This document shows positions 42,850 to 51,240 of a stretch of 54,561 nucleotides of DNA, one piece after another. The first letter of the stretch is position 1. Each line of letters begins with the position of its first letter. The notes under the pieces were generated by a model. The model was not told the DNA's origin. It saw only the letters and a program-made list of their open reading frames with translations, and searched no databases. Origin of the DNA: Verrucomicrobiota bacterium (GTDB lineage: Bacteria; Verrucomicrobiota; Verrucomicrobiia; Limisphaerales; SIBE01); assembly GCA_016871515.1 (NCBI GenBank), contig VHDE01000031.1, forward strand, positions 1-54,561. Direction: 5' to 3'. Position numbers and translations under genes: made by a program.

Positions 42850-42985
42850 TCCAAACCACGAATGAATGCGAATAAACACGAATTGAAGCGGACTTCGGCG
42901 CTAGCCTTTCAGGTGAGATTCGCAAACTGTCCAGCCATTCATCGTGATTAGTGTTTGTTGGTGTCCGTTCGCGATTCAAATGGGT
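42850..42985. repeat. AT-richer inverted repeat, CACGAATGAATGCGAAT type
   Basis: CACGAATGAATGCGAATAAA near 42857 and its imperfect inverse (ATTCATCGTGATTAGTGTTTGTTGGTGTCCGTTCGCGATT in pieces) at 42936-42976. It is less GC-rich than the other families. Confidence 0.5.
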
Positions 42986-42990
42986 TAAGG

Positions 42991-44358
42991 TTATTTGGGA
43001 AGAGAGAAAAAGAAGGTGCTTCCGGCGCCTACGGTAGATTCCAGCCAGACAGTGCCGCCTGACATTTCGGCTGCCTTCTTCACAACGGCGAGGCCAATGC
43101 CGGTGCTTTCGTGGTCGTCACGAGCGTGCAGCGTCTGAAAGAGTTGGAAGATTCTGGCAGAGTGCTTCTTCTCGATGCCGGGCCCGTTATCGGCGACGCT
43201 GAACACCCAGCGGTTCGATTCTTCCCGGCACCTAACCGCCACCAAGCCACTCGGTTTGTCGTTATACTTAATCGCGTTACTCAAAAGGTTCTGGAGAATC
43301 TGCTGCACGCGCAGCTTGTGGCAATGAATCGCCGGGAGAGGTTTCTCGATGGCCAAATTGATGTGACTCGGCGCCGCCAGCATTTCCCACAACTCTTTGG
43401 TTAGGTTGTTGAGATTCACCGATGTCTTCGGCTCATCCCCTTGCGCCAGTTGCGAATATTGGAGAATGCCTTCAATCAGGTCGTGCATCCGTTGAACGCG
43501 CCGATTGATCAAGGCAAGATTCTCGCGGCCGGCATCGTCGAGTTTGTCCGCGTAATCGAGCGTAAGAAAAGTGGACAGGGAATTAATGCCTCGCAAAGGC
43601 GCCTTGAGATCGTGGGAAACCACGTGAGCGAAATCGCGCAATTGCCGGTTAGCCTTTTCCAGATCCCCCACCAATTTTGTCTTTTGCTCGATATTCCTTT
43701 GGCGTCCCCTTAGGTCTCGTCTTACGATTACGTAGGCCAAAGAGAGGAGGACGAAGTTGAGCAGCGCGACGACTATGAAGCCGAGAAGCGTGCTGCGCGA
43801 AGTGCTTTCGAGACGGTCGTAACGAAGCTGCAGAGTTCTTTCCTCTTGTAGTTGCATCTCGGTGATCACTCCCCGTATCTCACGCATGATTTCATTTCCC
43901 TTTTTGGTGACAATCACCTCCAAGGCTGGTTCGAACCCTTGCTCTTCCCGAATTCGTATCGATTCCTGCATGCGATCGACCCGTTCATCGATGAGTGGCT
44001 TGAGCCTCTCGACGGCGGCGCGTTGCCCGGCGTTGCCTGTGGTCAGAAACCGAAGTTTTTCGATCTCGCGTTCCACAGCCTCGATCGAGCGCGGATAAAA
44101 AGTAAGAAAGCTGCGATCAGCCGTCAGAATGTACCCGCGTTGGGCTGTCTCGGCTTCGTTAATGCGCGAAAGAGTATTCCCCAGGGCCACCATCAACTCC
44201 AAGGTATTGGCTACTTGCTCGTTGGAACGAAAGAGGTCCCGCGTGCTTTGATAAAATATCACCGCCAAACCGCTGATGGTCAGGAGAGCCACGGCAAACG
44301 CAATTCCCATCTTCCTTTCTGTCGTCAGCGTTCCAAACCGCAGTTGCATCACGCTCAT
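42991..44358 (-). CDS. CHASE3-domain sensor histidine kinase
   Basis: About 455 residues: TM1 (MGIAFAVALLTISGLAVIFY), a CHASE3 extracytoplasmic sensor (about 40-190; NEAETAQRGYILTADRSFLTFY), TM2 (LLGFIVVALLNFVLLSLAYV), a coiled linker, HisKA with H-box DFAHVVSHDLKAPLRGINSL, and HATPase_c (LLSNAIKYND, VADNGPGIEKKHSARIF, STGIGLAVVKKAAEMSGGTV). The C-terminal half resembles bacteriophytochrome-type kinases. An intact inner-membrane sensor kinase; no response regulator adjoins it, so its partner is elsewhere, conceivably one of the two orphan NarL-type regulators here. The start at 44358 (ATG) puts TM1 at a normal position. Confidence 0.9.
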   Translation of the reverse strand: MSVMQLRFGTLTTERKMGIAFAVALLTISGLAVIFYQSTRDLFRSNEQVANTLELMVALGNTLSRINEAETAQRGYILTADRSFLTFYPRSIEAVEREIEKLRFLTTGNAGQRAAVERLKPLIDERVDRMQESIRIREEQGFEPALEVIVTKKGNEIMREIRGVITEMQLQEERTLQLRYDRLESTSRSTLLGFIVVALLNFVLLSLAYVIVRRDLRGRQRNIEQKTKLVGDLEKANRQLRDFAHVVSHDLKAPLRGINSLSTFLTLDYADKLDDAGRENLALINRRVQRMHDLIEGILQYSQLAQGDEPKTSVNLNNLTKELWEMLAAPSHINLAIEKPLPAIHCHKLRVQQILQNLLSNAIKYNDKPSGLVAVRCREESNRWVFSVADNGPGIEKKHSARIFQLFQTLHARDDHESTGIGLAVVKKAAEMSGGTVWLESTVGAGSTFFFSLPK

Positions 44359-44454
44359 TCTATGAGAATTGAAAGTGCGTTCGCCAGCCAAACCTGCGCT
44401 ATCGCACGGGCTGCGGGCATCTGCTAGTCTTTGGCTAGGACCGCGGATGCCTTT

Positions 44455-44484
44455 CCGTAGCGCAGACTTTCAGTCTGCGTTACG
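44455..44484. repeat. CAGACTTTCAGTCTG-family palindrome
   Basis: CGTAGCGCAGACTTTCAGTC and TGCGTTACG together form a short perfect palindrome between the divergent histidine kinase and MscS genes; related to 22519-22542 and 22641-22668. Confidence 0.65.
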
Positions 44485-44594
44485 ACAGATATATCACCTG
44501 CTGGGCATCCGCGGTCGAGTTCGATTGTGGCCTACATTGTTGCGTTGTATTAAGACTTGTCCCGGCGGTCGCCTGTTTCATAATTTTCGCGAGT

Positions 44595-45935
44595 ATGAAA
44601 GTGACATTCAAAGCGGTTTTTCGAGGCGGGCTTTTCGTGCTGGCGGGGATGTTGATTTGGTCGTTCTGCACGAGCGCTCAGGATAACGCACGCACGAATG
44701 CTCCTGCCGCAACCGTAACAGTGGAGAGACCGGCGAGTGGCTTGCAGGTGTTTCCTCTTCCGGACAAGAAGGTCTTCCTGACGTTCGGGTTGGATGAAGT
44801 GGAGTTTCTCAAGCGCGAGTTGCCCGCAGGCATTCCGCTTTGGCAGTACGCCGCCTCGCTGATCTATATCCTCCTGGCCTTTGTCGTTTCCAAACTGTTG
44901 GATCGTGTGACGCGCACTTATCTGCAAGGCTGGGCCGCTCGGACGAAAACCAAGTCTGACGACCTGCTGCTGACCCTCCTGCAGGGACCGATCAAGGTCA
45001 TTTCATTCGTCATATTGTTGCATGTCGGACTTCAGGTTTTTGACTGGCCATTGTGGATTGAAGATTTCCTGAAGAAAGGTCTGAATATCATTGTCGCCTG
45101 TTCGCTGACTTATATGGGCTTGAAATTCATCGACCTATTCATCGAGTTTTGGAAGAAGCGGACTGACCGCGACGGCGACAAGAGCTTCGACGATCAGCTC
45201 TTTCCCATCATCGACAAAGCTCTGAAGGTCTTTCTGGTTATCGTGGCAGTCTTGGTGACCGCCCAGAATTTGGGGCTCAACATAAGCGGAGCCATTGCCT
45301 CGCTCTCGATCGGCGGCCTCGCGCTTGGTTTGGCCGCTCAAGATACCTTGGCCAATCTGTTCGGCGCGGTGTCGGTGTTCGTGGACAAGCCTTTTCGGAT
45401 GGGCGATCGCATTCAGTTGGACAAAGTGGACGGCACAGTCGAGGCCATTGGGTTGCGCAGCACGCGCGTCCGGAGCCTTGATGGTCATTTCATTACCATA
45501 CCGAACAAAACCATGGGGGGCGCCATTATCACCAACATTACGCGCAGGACGAATATCAAAACCGAGATGAATTTGGGTCTGACTTACGATACCTCGATCG
45601 AACGACTGCGGCGCGCGCTCCAGATACTCGAGGAAGTCTACAAAGGTCACCCGATGACTTTTGACGTTGTGATTGGGTTTAATCGATTTGCCGATAGCGC
45701 CTTAAATATTAAGGTTGTTCATTGGTGGAATTCGAACGATCCCAAGGGGCACTTGGCGGGAATGCAAGAGATGAATCTGGCAATCAAGAAGCGCTTTGAT
45801 GAGGAAGGGATCAGCTTCGCGTTTCCATCGCAGACCGTCTATTTGAAACAGGATTCGGAATGGCGGATCGGCGATTCAGCCAATCCGGCCGATAGCGCCA
45901 ATCTGTCGAAGGAGACAAAAGGCAGGGTGGGATAG
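44595..45935 (+). CDS. MscS-family mechanosensitive ion channel
   Basis: 446 residues: signal-like N-terminus, a predicted periplasmic stretch, three or more TM helices, and the MscS core. The pore-lining TM3 region is recognisable (SIGGLALGLAAQDTLANLFG), followed by the beta domain (FVDKPFRMGDRIQLDKVDGT, STRVRSLDGHFITIPNKTM) and the alpha/beta C-terminal cage (LTYDTSIERLRRALQIL). Opens under membrane tension to release solutes during osmotic downshock. Located in the inner membrane. Divergent from the CHASE3 kinase. The tail after residue 410 is low-complexity. A GpgS-like osmolyte enzyme nearby may be coincidental. Confidence 0.93.
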   Translation: MKVTFKAVFRGGLFVLAGMLIWSFCTSAQDNARTNAPAATVTVERPASGLQVFPLPDKKVFLTFGLDEVEFLKRELPAGIPLWQYAASLIYILLAFVVSKLLDRVTRTYLQGWAARTKTKSDDLLLTLLQGPIKVISFVILLHVGLQVFDWPLWIEDFLKKGLNIIVACSLTYMGLKFIDLFIEFWKKRTDRDGDKSFDDQLFPIIDKALKVFLVIVAVLVTAQNLGLNISGAIASLSIGGLALGLAAQDTLANLFGAVSVFVDKPFRMGDRIQLDKVDGTVEAIGLRSTRVRSLDGHFITIPNKTMGGAIITNITRRTNIKTEMNLGLTYDTSIERLRRALQILEEVYKGHPMTFDVVIGFNRFADSALNIKVVHWWNSNDPKGHLAGMQEMNLAIKKRFDEEGISFAFPSQTVYLKQDSEWRIGDSANPADSANLSKETKGRVG

Positions 45936-45945
45936 AGCCAAGTGC

Positions 45946-46022
45946 TGTAGCGGCGTCTCGGAAGCGCGCCGCCATTCCTTAACAACCCGAAGTCGGCGGC
46001 GCGCTTCCGAGACGCCGCTACA
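45946..46022. repeat. Perfect 28-bp inverted repeat
   Basis: Arms 45946-45973 and 45995-46022 match at all 28 positions (TGTAGCGGCGTCTCGGAAGC core) with a 21-base spacer, just past the mscS stop codon. It could serve as a terminator or be a copy of a mobile hairpin element. Confidence 0.85.
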
Positions 46023-46045
46023 AGAAAAGTGCGCACTGGCGTGAC

Positions 46046-46156
46046 AACAGCAATTCTCACTATGGGAGCGCGGACCGCTGAGTCCCCGCGTTTCGCGCTT
46101 GTTCCGATGGTCCTCTCGCGGACTCGGCGGTCCGCGCTCCTATAATGAGAATTGCT
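46046..46156. repeat. Second long inverted repeat after mscS
   Basis: AGCAATTCTCACTATGGGAG and GCGGACCGCTGAGTCC near 46049-46086 pair with their near-perfect inverse at 46119-46156; spacer about 32 bases. It is distinct in sequence from the 45946-46022 element. Confidence 0.75.
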
Positions 46157-46212
46157 GGGCGTGACATGTTTCCCTTTTGTCAAAGTTCCGTAATGCAGTA
46201 TTTTGGTGAGGA

Positions 46213-46890
46213 GTGCCTGTTATTGCCAATCCCGCTTTGGCTGCGTTCGTTGCCCAACTTGGTGACGAGCAAGTTTTCGCTCAGTTGTTAATACGCCGCC
46301 AGCCGGCCGGTTACGAGCTGCGTCATATTGCTGACTGCGGTCGTCCCAGCGCAGATTTGAAAGAGGTGCGATTGGAGCAACTTCGCGCTTTGGCGCAGTT
46401 CACTGCACAAGGCGCGTTTCGTCCGCTGAAATCCGCGCCTGACCTTCAGACGGGTTGGCGCGCGGTTCTGCACACGGCAGGTGAACTCGAACGAGCCCTC
46501 GACCATCTTTACCCCGGAGCAATTCCCAACTGGCATGCAGCCCTGTCTGCAACGCCGCCCGTGACGAACTACCGGGAATTTACAGAACGCCAGACGGGCA
46601 TGTACCGAATCACTCAAAAGCTGACCGATGCGCAAGTAGCCGGTGTCGTTGATGCAGCCTGCAGCAACACTGTCTGTTTGAAACGCCGACTCTGGACTGT
46701 GACAGGAATGTTGCCCGATTTCGCTCGGGAAAAGAGTCTGATCCCTTGCCTTGAACCGTGCGCTCTTTTCCTCGAACACGCGCGTAAGGCGATGCGGCGC
46801 GAACAGCGCGAGGAAGCCCGTCTCTCATCAGAGATCCCGGAGCAGCCGGACAGCGAAAAACCTCGACATTCAACCCAGCCACACCTATGA
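46213..46890 (+). CDS. Protein with DR2241-like 4Fe-4S domain
   Basis: 225 residues. The C-terminal half carries four cysteines in the order VVDAACSNTVCLKRRLW ... IPCLEPCALFLEHARKAMR, a pattern I match to the DR2241 4Fe-4S cluster domain found with CbiX-type proteins. The first half (LRHIADCGRPSADLKEVRLE) resembles the stabilising domain that accompanies it. No signal peptide. The role is not established; binding of an Fe-S cluster is inferred. Starts with GTG at 46213, just after GGTGAGGA. Its stop overlaps the ATG of the TlpA-like gene (ATGA at 46887-46890), so translation is coupled. Confidence 0.65.
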   Translation: MPVIANPALAAFVAQLGDEQVFAQLLIRRQPAGYELRHIADCGRPSADLKEVRLEQLRALAQFTAQGAFRPLKSAPDLQTGWRAVLHTAGELERALDHLYPGAIPNWHAALSATPPVTNYREFTERQTGMYRITQKLTDAQVAGVVDAACSNTVCLKRRLWTVTGMLPDFAREKSLIPCLEPCALFLEHARKAMRREQREEARLSSEIPEQPDSEKPRHSTQPHL

Positions 46891-48023
46891 CCATCCGCGG
46901 AACGACAACTATTCCTATTATGCGTATCCTTTTCTTCGCCATCGCCGCATTGATTGGCTTGTTTTCAATCGAGGTGACCCGCGCGCAAGCCGACAAGCCG
47001 GCCGCTGCGGCAAAACCGAAATCCTCCGAAGCCGACGCGGCCTGGGAAGAAGTCGTCAAGGCGAGTCAACCGCCTCCGCCACCCGAGGAATGGAAGAAAA
47101 CCCGGCCATCGGCGGAAGCCATTGCCAAACATCGTCTCGACCAAAGTGAAGCCGCGGCCAGAGGCGCGCAGAAGGCCAAGGACTTTTACACGCGTTTTTC
47201 CGATCATGCGAAAGCTGACGAGGCACGGGAGCGAGAGTTTGAATTGCTGGAAGCTGCCGTCGCAATGGGCAACGCAAAAGTGGCCCCACAACTGGAGGCG
47301 CTTGAAGCCGCGCGGTTGAAGAATCCCGCCCTCAGCGAGGACGAACGTTTCCAATTGCGCGCTTCGGCGGTCCACCGCAATGCCGTCAGCAAAACAGCCG
47401 AGGGACAAGCCGCGGTGTTCGCGGAATTCGAGAAAGGCGTTCGCAATCTGCAAAAGGAATTTCCCAAACGTTCCGAAGTATTTGAGATGCTTTTGGTGAT
47501 CGCATCCCAAACTGATGCGGAGAAAGGACGCAAGCTGGCTCAGGAAATTGTGAGCTCGGACGCTCCGGACGAAGCAAAAGAGAGCGCCAAAGATCTGCTG
47601 AAAAAGCTCGAACGGATCGGAACGCCATTGCAGATCAAGTTCACATCGCTTGACAGAAAGGAAATCGATCTCTCGAAGATGCGTGGGAAGGTCGTCCTGG
47701 TTGATTTTTGGGCGACCTGGTGCGGACCGTGCGTGGCGGAATTGCCAAAAGTGAAAGCAGCTTACGACAAACTCCACTCCAAGGGATTCGAGATTCTGGG
47801 GATTAGTTTCGACCGGCAAAAGGAGGCCCTCGAAAAGTTTGTTGCGAAAGAGAAGATTCCGTGGCCGCAACACTTCGATGGCGCCGGCGTATTCGGACAG
47901 CAGTTTAGCATCAGCGCGATCCCAACAATGTGGCTGGTCGATCAACAAGGCATCTTGCGCGATCTGAACGCGCGCGAAGATTTGGAGGGGAAAGTCGAAA
48001 GACTGCTGGCGGAAAAGCAGTGA
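46887..48023 (+). CDS. TlpA-like thioredoxin-fold protein
   Basis: 378 residues (or 367 if the ATG at 46920 is used). Signal peptide/anchor [20 protein letters not shown], an Ala/Lys/Pro-rich linker, a long alpha-helical region (about 60-240, possibly TPR-like: [20 protein letters not shown]), then a TlpA/AlkD-type thioredoxin domain (~250-378) with [20 protein letters not shown], CxxC at C279 and C282, ISFD, and the cis-Pro in [10 protein letters not shown]. Probably a periplasmic thiol-disulfide reductant. Four-base overlap with the Fe-S protein gene suggests joint expression. Confidence 0.88.
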   Translation: MTIRGTTTIPIMRILFFAIAALIGLFSIEVTRAQADKPAAAAKPKSSEADAAWEEVVKASQPPPPPEEWKKTRPSAEAIAKHRLDQSEAAARGAQKAKDFYTRFSDHAKADEAREREFELLEAAVAMGNAKVAPQLEALEAARLKNPALSEDERFQLRASAVHRNAVSKTAEGQAAVFAEFEKGVRNLQKEFPKRSEVFEMLLVIASQTDAEKGRKLAQEIVSSDAPDEAKESAKDLLKKLERIGTPLQIKFTSLDRKEIDLSKMRGKVVLVDFWATWCGPCVAELPKVKAAYDKLHSKGFEILGISFDRQKEALEKFVAKEKIPWPQHFDGAGVFGQQFSISAIPTMWLVDQQGILRDLNAREDLEGKVERLLAEKQ

Positions 48024-48352
48024 CGTTCCTAGGACGGGCGTCCCGCCTGTCCTGTTTTCGGTGTGCGCAGGTTCATGGGGCGGCTTTGATTTTACCGGAG
48101 CCGATTGCTGCGGCTGGATGCGTGAAGCAGGATTTCGCGACACGCGTGTTAAACACCCGAACAGGACCCGATTCGATGGCAGTCGGGATCAAATAGGCCA
48201 TCAGTTCGGGCTCGTTCAAGAAGCTGCCGAATGGAGAAAAACTTTGTCGTAAACTTTGTCGAGAACTCAATCGAATCGCGCATTGCCGGCGAAGTTTGCG
48301 ATTAAGTTGACGACAAAGTCTCGGAAGCCGCGCTTCTGGGGCAAGTTACAAA
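48024..48352. other. Gap with one GTCCCGCC palindrome
   Basis: 48031-48054 is a compact copy of the GTCCCGCC family (GGACGGGCGTCCCGCCTGTC). AACTTTGTCGTAAACTTTGTCG at 48238 and GACGACAAAGTCTC at 48310 are short repeats without clear meaning. No gene seen. Confidence 0.6.
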
Positions 48353-49468
48353 TTAGTTGGCGATAGGAGCCATCAAACTTCGGTTCATCAGAAAAGCGGC
48401 GCGGTTGTTTTCGATCGCCTTGCCTCTGAATTCCTGAAACTTCGCCATTTCTTCCTTGCTGAGGACCGTCTCCAGGCGCGGCGTTGCTCGCGTGTAAAGA
48501 GAATCGAGAAGTTGCAGGCTCTTCTCCCCTTCACTCTCGGAGGCGATATTTCGGAAGTTCAACATGGGAACCAATTGATAATCGGCCGGCAATCCGGCGC
48601 CTGCCAAGACCGTCTGCGATTCCTCGTTCAGAATCTGCAACATTTGCTTCGCCTTTTCCTCCTTGGCGTCTTTGTCACCGGTCATCATTGATTTGAATTG
48701 TTGTGCGGTGACTGCGCTGACGAGGTTCTTCGAATAATCCTGATATTTCTGCAGTCCTTCGTCTCCAAGCAATTCCTGGACTTTGGCGTTCAAATCCGCT
48801 TCCTGCGCGCCAAACATCTGCGTCAATTGATCCGGGCCCATCTTCTCGCGCAAGGCGACCGTTACATTTTCGACGTTATCCATGATGTGATCGGCCAATA
48901 GGTCATTGAGCTTCTTGGTTTGTTCGTCGGTCAGTTTGGCGTCGGCCGTGAAACTCTTGTAGAGCATCGTCATGCCCATCCTTTGTTGTTCGCGCATCAT
49001 TTTGCGCGCTTCCGGATTGGCGGTGACCTTGCTCAAGCCGCTGGTGGAGCCTAGTTCTGTTTTCTCGCGACGCAGTTGCGAGACCTCACCGCGGAGTTTG
49101 AAGGTCTCGTTGGGAGCGGGCTTCCTGGCCGCATTCTCGGCCATGAGGGCCGCGACCTGGCTTTTGGCGCGATCGCGCTCGACTTGAAGTTCCTGGACCT
49201 GGTTGCTGAGCGCGGCCTGGTCCTGTTGATGGCGGTCGAGGATTTGGATCTGCGCCCGAAGTTTGTTGGCCTGATACGCTTCATAAACTCCGAAGGTGAT
49301 AGCGCCAGCGGCGATGAGAGCAGTAGCAGCAAGTTTTTGGGTGGTTGTCATGGTAATGGCGATGGTTTTGGAAATAGCGGTTGTGGTTGAAATAACTGTC
49401 AGGCCGGCGACGGCGGTGTTGGCAACAGTGAGGGCGAGGCCACAAAGTGATGGAGCGTTTCGGACCAT
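48353..49468 (-). CDS. Membrane-anchored coiled-coil protein of unknown function
   Basis: 371 residues from the first start, or 332 if the ATG at 49351 is used (MTTTQKLAATALIAAGAITF leads directly into a TM helix). After the TM: a coiled coil (~65-125; LSNQVQELQVERDRAKSQVA, EVSQLRREKTELG), then a mostly helical domain with MMREQQRMGMTMLYKSFTAD and LTDEQTKKLNDLLADHIMDN. The N-terminal Thr/Ala/Val-rich stretch before the TM resembles the hinge in Verrucomicrobiota proteins where an ECF sigma domain is fused to such a C-terminus. Just before the first Met a TAA closes the frame (nine codons upstream), so if a sigma part existed it is lost. Function unknown. Confidence 0.65.
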   Translation of the reverse strand: MVRNAPSLCGLALTVANTAVAGLTVISTTTAISKTIAITMTTTQKLAATALIAAGAITFGVYEAYQANKLRAQIQILDRHQQDQAALSNQVQELQVERDRAKSQVAALMAENAARKPAPNETFKLRGEVSQLRREKTELGSTSGLSKVTANPEARKMMREQQRMGMTMLYKSFTADAKLTDEQTKKLNDLLADHIMDNVENVTVALREKMGPDQLTQMFGAQEADLNAKVQELLGDEGLQKYQDYSKNLVSAVTAQQFKSMMTGDKDAKEEKAKQMLQILNEESQTVLAGAGLPADYQLVPMLNFRNIASESEGEKSLQLLDSLYTRATPRLETVLSKEEMAKFQEFRGKAIENNRAAFLMNRSLMAPIAN

Positions 49469-49821
49469 GCTGCTTTCGAGCGCGATCGATTACGCCGATT
49501 TAACCACACACCCAAACGCTAGCCAAGGGGGAATCCAACGCCGAAAGGGGTTCTTACGACGCGACCGGAGCGCGGCTGTATCCGAAGGACCAGCCGCAGC
49601 AGGTGAAGTGCACCCAGGGTTTATGAATTTGCCAGGGCTGCGGGTGGTGCTCCACACACACCCGCGCTCCGCAAAATGAGACTACCCCGAGTTTTCCGCG
49701 CGCGTTGCGCCCATGAACAGACCGGGGTCATGGGCAGAATGGCTCCAACGCCGACGAAATCACAACTCGTCCGGCCCACTGCGCGTGAGCGGGAACGGCC
49801 GCCCTACCCGCGGGCGCCTCC
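49469..49821. other. Intergenic gap of 353 bases
   Basis: No gene seen. GGAGCGCGGCTGTATCCGAAGG and CAGCCGCAGCAGG (49569-49602) form an imperfect palindrome of yet another type. The 371-codon coiled-coil gene starts at its left edge and the DUF1552 gene ends at its right edge, both reading leftwards. Confidence 0.45.
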
Positions 49822-51240
49822 TCAAACCCCGTCGAGTTTGCTCGTGCTATCTCCGAAGGACCCGGTTTCGAGGCCGAGGCGTTGGAGCATGGAGACGAAG
49901 AGATTGGAAAGCGGGAGATCCTGATGCGTGGCCTGTTCCGTCCACGGCTCGGGGTCGCCGGGCTTCCATCCGCCGGCCTGCGCTTTGTTCCCAGCCAGGT
50001 TCAAATAGCGGCCGTGCGCGACGCCCAGGTTCTTGCCCCCGGCAAGAATCAAGGGGTAGTTGCGGGAGAGATGGAAGGCGCTGGACGCCGAACCGAACAG
50101 CAGCAGCGAGTTGTCGAGCAACGAACCCTCGCCCGCAGGTTCCGGGGTGTTCTTCATTTGCATGACGAACCGTCCGTATTCTTCATGGAGAAACCGGCAG
50201 TAAGTGCCAAAGTTTTTCCAACCGTCCGGCTGCTTGGTCTCGTGGGATAGCTGGTGCGCGGCAGGAAAGCCGATCGCGCGCGACAAATGGTCGCTGATCC
50301 CAATGCCGTTCTCCCGTCCAATCTGGTAAGTCACCACGCGGGTGGAATCGGTCTTGAATGCCAGGACGATCAACTCGAACATCGTCCGCAAATACTGCCG
50401 GGGCTCTTCCGGCGTGATTTCCAGATTGAGCGGATCCGCGTCCACTTGCGGGAGCGGGGTGTGGAGCCATTGCTTGGCCTTCTGCACCCGGATCTCCGCT
50501 TCGCGGACGGATTGCAGGTACTCATCCAGGCTGCCTTGATCATGCGATGAGAGCCGCCGGCGCAGCCGCCGCGCGTCCGTCAGGAGGTCGTCGAGCGCAC
50601 TTTGACTGAGCGCGAGCCGCCGGGCCGCATCGGCGTCGTTCTTGACGAAGAGTAGGTCAAAGATCCGCTTGGGCCGGTTCTCGGCGGGAATGGCCCGCCC
50701 ATGCCGGTCGAAGGAAACCGTGTGAGCACCGCGGGCCGTGCCCGTGCCGCCGTCCGTCGACATCACCAGGGAAGCAAACCGGGTCTGGTCACCCACGTGT
50801 CCCGCGTAGAACTGATCGAGCGAGATTGCGTTGTGGTAATCCATGTCGCCCGTGCCGGTGGCGGCCCCGGTGAGAAACTGATCGGCATTGTTGTGCCCAT
50901 GAACCACGCGCCCGGCCGGGTGCGAGAGACCCGAGAGCACGGTCAGTTCCTCCCGCAGCGGCTCCAGCGGCTCCATGCACTTCGTGAACTTAAACTCACG
51001 GCCGTTGCCATGGGGGAACCACGCCCAGTCCTGGTAAGCCGGATCCGCTGGAAGCGGCATGGGAACGCCGTCGGGAAAGTAGAAGCAACCCAATCGTTTC
51101 GGCTGGGCACGCCCTGGCCCGGCCAAGACCTTGGCGGCGGAAAAGGATTCGAACATGGGCAGCGCCAAAGCCCACCCGGCACCGATGAGAAAGCGGCGCC
51201 GGTCCAGATCCCTCAGAATCGATTGCGAATGCGGTTTCAT
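49822..51240 (-). CDS. DUF1552 family protein
   Basis: 472 residues, Tat-like signal (DRRRFLIGAGWALALPMFES), then the DUF1552 fold: CFYFPDGVPMPLP, LSGLSHPAGRVVHGHNNADQ, SIRSLVM-like FASLVMSTDGGT, LDYHNAISLDQ-like patterns and NSLLLFGSASSAFHLSRNYPLILAGG near the C-terminus. DUF1552 proteins are always near DUF1592-type cytochrome proteins in Planctomycetes and Verrucomicrobia, yet biochemically unexplored. The last four bases of the upstream gene overlap its start (ATGA at 51237-51240), so both belong to one operon. Confidence 0.92.
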   Translation of the reverse strand: MKPHSQSILRDLDRRRFLIGAGWALALPMFESFSAAKVLAGPGRAQPKRLGCFYFPDGVPMPLPADPAYQDWAWFPHGNGREFKFTKCMEPLEPLREELTVLSGLSHPAGRVVHGHNNADQFLTGAATGTGDMDYHNAISLDQFYAGHVGDQTRFASLVMSTDGGTGTARGAHTVSFDRHGRAIPAENRPKRIFDLLFVKNDADAARRLALSQSALDDLLTDARRLRRRLSSHDQGSLDEYLQSVREAEIRVQKAKQWLHTPLPQVDADPLNLEITPEEPRQYLRTMFELIVLAFKTDSTRVVTYQIGRENGIGISDHLSRAIGFPAAHQLSHETKQPDGWKNFGTYCRFLHEEYGRFVMQMKNTPEPAGEGSLLDNSLLLFGSASSAFHLSRNYPLILAGGKNLGVAHGRYLNLAGNKAQAGGWKPGDPEPWTEQATHQDLPLSNLFVSMLQRLGLETGSFGDSTSKLDGV

